Translations under genes and position numbers: made by a program
DNA from: Candidatus Altimarinota bacterium
GTDB taxonomy: Bacteria; Patescibacteriota; Gracilibacteria; BD1-5; UBA6164
DNA length: 18,819 bases
NCBI GenBank assembly: GCA_027066255.1
Contig: JAMOOA010000008.1
Coordinates: 1 to 18,819 of the forward strand
Direction: 5' to 3'
Shown here: positions 15,866 through 18,819 of the stretch, piece by piece
Numbering within the stretch: position 1 is the stretch's first letter
How the letters are laid out: the number at the start of each line of letters is the position of its first letter
Notes under the pieces: generated by a model
Databases searched by the model: none
What the model was told of the DNA's origin: nothing
What the model saw: the letters and a program-made list of their open reading frames with translations, nothing else

Positions 15866-18098
15866 AAGAATAATCTTTATCACTTCCTTCCTCCTCACAG
15901 TACTCTTCCTCACGTACTGTTTTTACCCAGTCATCATCTACGATACCAAACTTTCCCAGCACGTAAATCATTCTCCAGCAGAATCATTGGCTCCGTGAAG
16001 GATATACCTGATTGATAGGAATGGGGAAGTAATAACGGACAAGATGTACCCAAATGGATACTATAAGTTTATAGATACTTCAGAGTGTTTTTCTCCCCCT
16101 CAATCCCCCTCAACTGAGGGGGAAGCGAACCTTGGTGAGCAGGGGGAGTTTTCTTGCAAATTCGTCCAAGCTCTTATTCAGGTTGAGGACAAGAACTATT
16201 ATTCTCACTGGGGAGTAAATCTGCCAGCAAAACTGAGAGCGATAAGGGATAATTTCTCAGGAAAAAGAGTCAGTGGAGGAAGCACGATAACCGAGCAGTA
16301 CGTAAAAAATAAGTATTTCAAGAATCACAAGAGAAGCTATCTCCAAAAGATGAGAGAAGCTGTCTTAGCTCTGTATTTCAGCCTCCCTCGTGGAGGGAGG
16401 TGGCTGAGCGAAAGCGAAGACGGAGGGAGTAAGTTCATTACTCAAAAAAATCACATTCTCAACATCTATTATCATGATGCGTATTTTGGAAATCACCTCT
16501 ACGGAGTCGGTGCTGCGATAGAAGTATACTTTGGAAAAGAGAGCTTAGAGGATTTGACTGAGGAGGAGATAGTGATACTTTTGAGTCTCCTTCATAATCC
16601 TGGGATACAGTCTCTTGAGGAAGAATATTTCAGAACATACTTTGACCAAGTAAAACAGAGGCTTGGATATGATTTCAAGAGAACTTATACAGGAAAACTC
16701 CCACAAAAAAACAATATCGATAGGTTTCCATTTGTGACGCAGAACGCAAAAAAGCTCCCCCTACTTCCTGGACATAGTTTTCTCCCTCTCGATGAGGGGG
16801 AACTCTGAGTCCTCCCTCATCGAGGTAAGGTGAATTACGAAGTAAGAGAGGACACTCTGGAGTGGAGGTGTCCGAAGGACGGAGGGAGTTGTAGTTGAGT
16901 AGAAAGCACACTTTCTATCGATGCAGAACTTCAGCAATTCTCCAAAGATATTTTGAACCAAACCCTCTCTGAACTCAAGGGAAAAAATGTAACCAATGGA
17001 GCCATATTTGCGATAAAACCATCTTCATGAGAAGTGCTGATATACCAAGGAAGCAAGGACTTTTATGCAAGTGATATAGATGGACAGGTTGATGTCATCC
17101 AAGCTCGCAGACAACCAGGAAGTACCATGAAACCATTTTTGTATTTACTGGCTCTTGAATCTGGAGCAAACCCTGATGACTTGATACTGGATATAGAGAG
17201 CGAATACAACTCCTTTCAAGAAGGGAAAGTCTATATCTCAGAGAATTATTCTCTGAAGCAATACGGACTGGTACGACTCAAAAAAGCTCTTGGAAATAGT
17301 TTTAACAATGCCTCGGTGAGACTTGGTCGAGAACTCGGACTTCAAAAAGTGTATGAGTTTTATGAAAAATACGGCTTTGAATTCGATTTCTGAGCCGAAC
17401 ATTATGGTTATTCTCTCGTTCTTGGAAATCCGAGTATTCCTCTTGAGGGTTTAGTAAGGAGTTACGCGCAGTTGTTACCAGCGACAACTCCCCCTGTCTT
17501 CGTAAACTCAGACATCCCCCTCCATGAGGGGGAACAAGTTGACTTTCAAAAAAAACAAGAGTCTCCCTCATGGAGGGAGATGTCCGAAGGACAGAGGGAG
17601 CGTGTCAACAAGTTCCTCCTGTACGATATCCTTTCTGATTCAGATAATAGAGATGTGAGTTTCGGGGTAAATTCTATCCTCAATACCTCCATCCCCCAAG
17701 CTGTAAAGACGGGAACGAGTAGTGACTTCCGTGATAACCTGGTTCTATCATATCATCCTGACTTCGTACTCGGAGCTTGGATAGGGAACAATGACAATTC
17801 TTCTATGCAGGGAGTTACAGGTATCACGTGAGCTGGATATGTCTGGCATCAAATTATTGAAAAAGCTATTTCTCTTGGGTATATTTCTGACAGAGAGATT
17901 CCGCTTCCAGAATGAATTACCAATACTCACTATTGTCTCGATAGTAAGTGTTTCCGAAGAGAGAATATTTACTCAAGATCAGAGAAACAGTATGAATCGA
18001 GACTTGCAGAAGGAAGCTTTGCAAGAGAGGATGTGTATGAGAGTCTGAGTCAGTATGAAATTTCAAAGTTGGAAGAGTTATGAATAGAGATGAGGTAG
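15858..18098 (+). CDS. pbpC: penicillin-binding protein 1C with four palindromic inserts
   Basis: The frame encodes 746 aa from ATG (overlapping the previous stop by 8 bp) to TAG, with eight TGA codons read as Gly. An N-terminal membrane anchor spans residues 4-24. The GT51 transglycosylase follows, with catalytic Glu110 in Q-V-E-D-K-N-Y-Y-S-H-W-G and G-G-S-T-I-T-E-Q near 140. The transpeptidase has Ser422 in S-T-M-K, S481-F-N483 and K617-T-G-T, then the PBP1C-like N-N-D-N-S-S-M and G-V-T-G region. All catalytic motifs are intact, so it should polymerise and crosslink peptidoglycan. Residues about 79-97, 175-191, 299-344 and 544-581 are encoded by palindromic elements D-G and sit between conserved blocks. 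The C-terminal PBP1C domain is shortened. Pairing with the macroglobulin matches E. coli yfhM-pbpC. Confidence 0.93.
16093..16148 (+). repeat. palindromic element copy D, in frame within pbpC
   Basis: This half element has outer arms CTCCCCCT and AGGGGGAG and the inner hairpin TCCCCCTCA/TGAGGGGGA. It shares its first 38 bp with copy C and is translated in the same frame as C (P-P-Q-S-P-S-T-E-G-E-A-N). It ends about 12 codons before the catalytic Glu of the transglycosylase. Confidence 0.88.
16382..16429 (+). repeat. palindromic element copy E, in frame within pbpC
   Basis: This is a half element of the other type: hairpin CCTCCCTC-GTG-GAGGGAGG, a 22-bp segment with GCGAAAGC, then outer arm GAGGGAG. 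The left outer arm is absent or merged with the hairpin. It encodes a Gly/Ser/Glu-rich loop inside the transglycosylase domain, between two helices of the conserved fold. Confidence 0.8.
16754..16888 (+). repeat. palindromic element copy F, degenerate, in frame within pbpC
   Basis: This is a long, decayed bipartite copy: left outer arm GCTCCCCCT, an imperfect CCCTC/GAGGGGG hairpin, a spacer, a decayed CCTCCCTC module, and an intact right end with GTCC-GAA-GGAC and GAGGGAG. It encodes about 45 residues in the linker between transglycosylase and transpeptidase. One TGA is in frame. Confidence 0.75.
17488..17600 (-). repeat. palindromic element copy G, in frame within pbpC (opposite orientation to A)
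   Basis: This full bipartite copy has the modules in reverse order to copies A and B: CTCCCCCTGTC arm, TCCCCCTC/GAGGGGGA hairpin, a 28-bp spacer, TCTCCCTC/GAGGGAGA hairpin, TGTCC-GAA-GGACA and the outer arm GAGGGAG. It is translated as about 38 residues in the transpeptidase domain between the SxN and KTG motifs. A TAA lies in the arm but out of frame. Confidence 0.87.
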
Positions 18099-18103
18099 GG
18101 ATG

Positions 18104-18134
18104 TTTCTCAAAAAAGTCCTTGAGTTTTGAGAAA
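18104..18134. promoter_or_regulatory. inverted repeat between pbpC and feoB
   Basis: TTTCTCAAAA and TTTTGAGAAA are perfect 10-bp arms around an 11-nt loop, six bases after the pbpC stop and 35 bp before the feoB ATG. No T-run follows, so it is a poor terminator. It may be an operator or mRNA-stabilising hairpin. A weak TTGAGT/TAGACT promoter (18120-18146) overlaps it. Confidence 0.5.
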
Positions 18135-18169
18135 GAATCATAGACTAGAGAGAATTTACTATAAGAAAT

Positions 18170-18819
18170 ATGTTAGATAAGAGAAAAACTGAAGTAAAAG
18201 AAATAGGAAGAAAGAAATACTCTCAGTTTGAGAAGAAGCTTGATAGCTTTATTGTGAAATCAAAATTTACTATTCCGCTATTTTTTGTGCTTCTTTTGAT
18301 TATTTTCGAACTTACTTTTAGTGTCGGGAACTTCTTTGCAAATCTTGTTGATACGTGAGGGAGTTTTTTGTTTCATCTGACAGGAATCGAGAATAGATTT
18401 ATAAATGCTGTTTTTTGAGGAATTATGGGAGTTCTCATATATATTCCAAATGTGTTTATCTTGTACTTTTTTCTCTACCTCTTACAAGACTCAGGAATAC
18501 TTCCGAGGATATCTTTTGTTTTTGATAAAATACTCAAAAAACTCGGATTGAGTTGAGATGGTTTTCTCTCTATGTTTTTAGGATTTTGATGTACAATTCC
18601 GGCTATTCTCTCGACAAAAACAGTAGAGGATAGAAAAGAACGAGTTTTGACAATTATGATGCTTCCGTTTATTAGTTGTAGCGCAAAACTCCCAGTGTTT
18701 GTTTTACTTATATCAGCATTTATTCCAGCATATTTACAGTCTCTTTCTCTTATAAGTGTGTATGTATTTGGGATTTGTATGTGAGTGTTTTCCAATTGGA
18801 TTCTTGTATTTTTCCTCAA
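18170..18819 (+). CDS. feoB: FeoB ferrous iron permease domain lacking the G domain (5' part)
   Basis: The frame opens at ATG 18170 and runs off the window, 216 residues visible, with five TGA codons read as Gly. After a basic N-terminal helix (1-30), membrane helices alternate with FeoB Gate hallmarks: L-Q-D-S-G-I-L-P-R-I near 105-114, G138-F-G-C141-T-I-P-A, T-V-E-D-R-K-E-R and P-F-I-S-C-S-A-K-L-P-V-F (166-177). The Gly of GFGC is a TGA codon. Canonical FeoB begins with a roughly 250-aa GTPase plus GDI domain; none is present, since an in-frame TAG lies at 18146-18148, 22 bp upstream. The protein should import Fe2+, with any G protein encoded elsewhere. Confidence 0.85.

Noticed and set aside
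16382..16429. Intrinsic terminator within pbpC at copy E
   Set aside because: The hairpin is strong, but no T-run follows and the frame continues with conserved PBP sequence.
14838..17600. CRISPR array or tandem repeat array
   Set aside because: Copies are irregularly spaced, in both orientations, palindromic and inside genes, with no uniform spacers or cas genes.

Overview
The window comes from an AT-rich bacterium that reads UGA as glycine (genetic code 25). This points to the Candidate Phyla Radiation lineages Absconditabacteria (SR1) or Gracilibacteria (BD1-5). Nearly every gene has in-frame TGA codons at positions where its family has glycine, for example the first Walker A of Der, the GFGC motif of FeoB and the catalytic domain of AspS. 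Every gene whose 3' end lies inside the window ends in TAA or TAG. All coordinates below assume code 25; under the standard code most of these genes would look like strings of pseudogenes.

Layout. 1-522: the end of a protein made of tandem RNase R-like OB folds, closed by a terminator shared with a convergent pair (569-1552, minus strand) encoding a Bax inhibitor-1/YccA membrane protein and a PhnA-domain protein. 1615-2298: lexA with a promoter and an overlapping palindrome. 2386-2592: a small orphan. 2607-4687: aspS, preceded by what looks like a T-box riboswitch and followed by a terminator. 4688-5747: two unrecognised minus-strand genes. 5838-8268: a CorA-type Mg transporter and the ribosome-assembly GTPase Der. 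8327-8686: a small minus-strand gene of unknown function. 8851-18098: a locus with a giant alpha-2-macroglobulin (1989 aa, thioester motif CIEQ present), a DUF559 endonuclease-like gene, a C-terminal TrmB-like regulator fragment and a penicillin-binding protein 1C. 18170-end: a FeoB permease domain without its G domain.

The most striking feature is a family of GC-rich palindromic elements found only between 12.2 and 17.6 kb. I count seven copies: one inside the macroglobulin gene, one intergenic, one inside the DUF559 gene and four inside pbpC. Six of the seven lie inside open reading frames without breaking them and would be translated as Pro/Gly/Ser/Glu-rich loops, much like the Rickettsia palindromic elements. 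They are built from two hairpin modules whose cores carry TGA but no TAA or TAG, so UGA recoding makes them nearly neutral for reading frames. The DUF559 gene sits between the macroglobulin and pbpC genes, which are neighbours in other bacteria. It has one copy upstream and one inside it, and its 3' end overlaps a regulator that has lost its N-terminal half. This suggests, as a hypothesis, a mobile unit in which a Vsr-like nuclease and palindromic elements spread together through the locus.

Macroglobulin plus PBP1C is a known pairing (yfhM-pbpC in E. coli), thought to trap foreign proteases and repair the cell wall; this would suit an epibiont living on another cell. The T-box before aspS has a UGGC bulge that fits the G73 discriminator of tRNA-Asp and a candidate GAC specifier. 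AspS has His31 and Gly83, the residues associated with non-discriminating AspRS.
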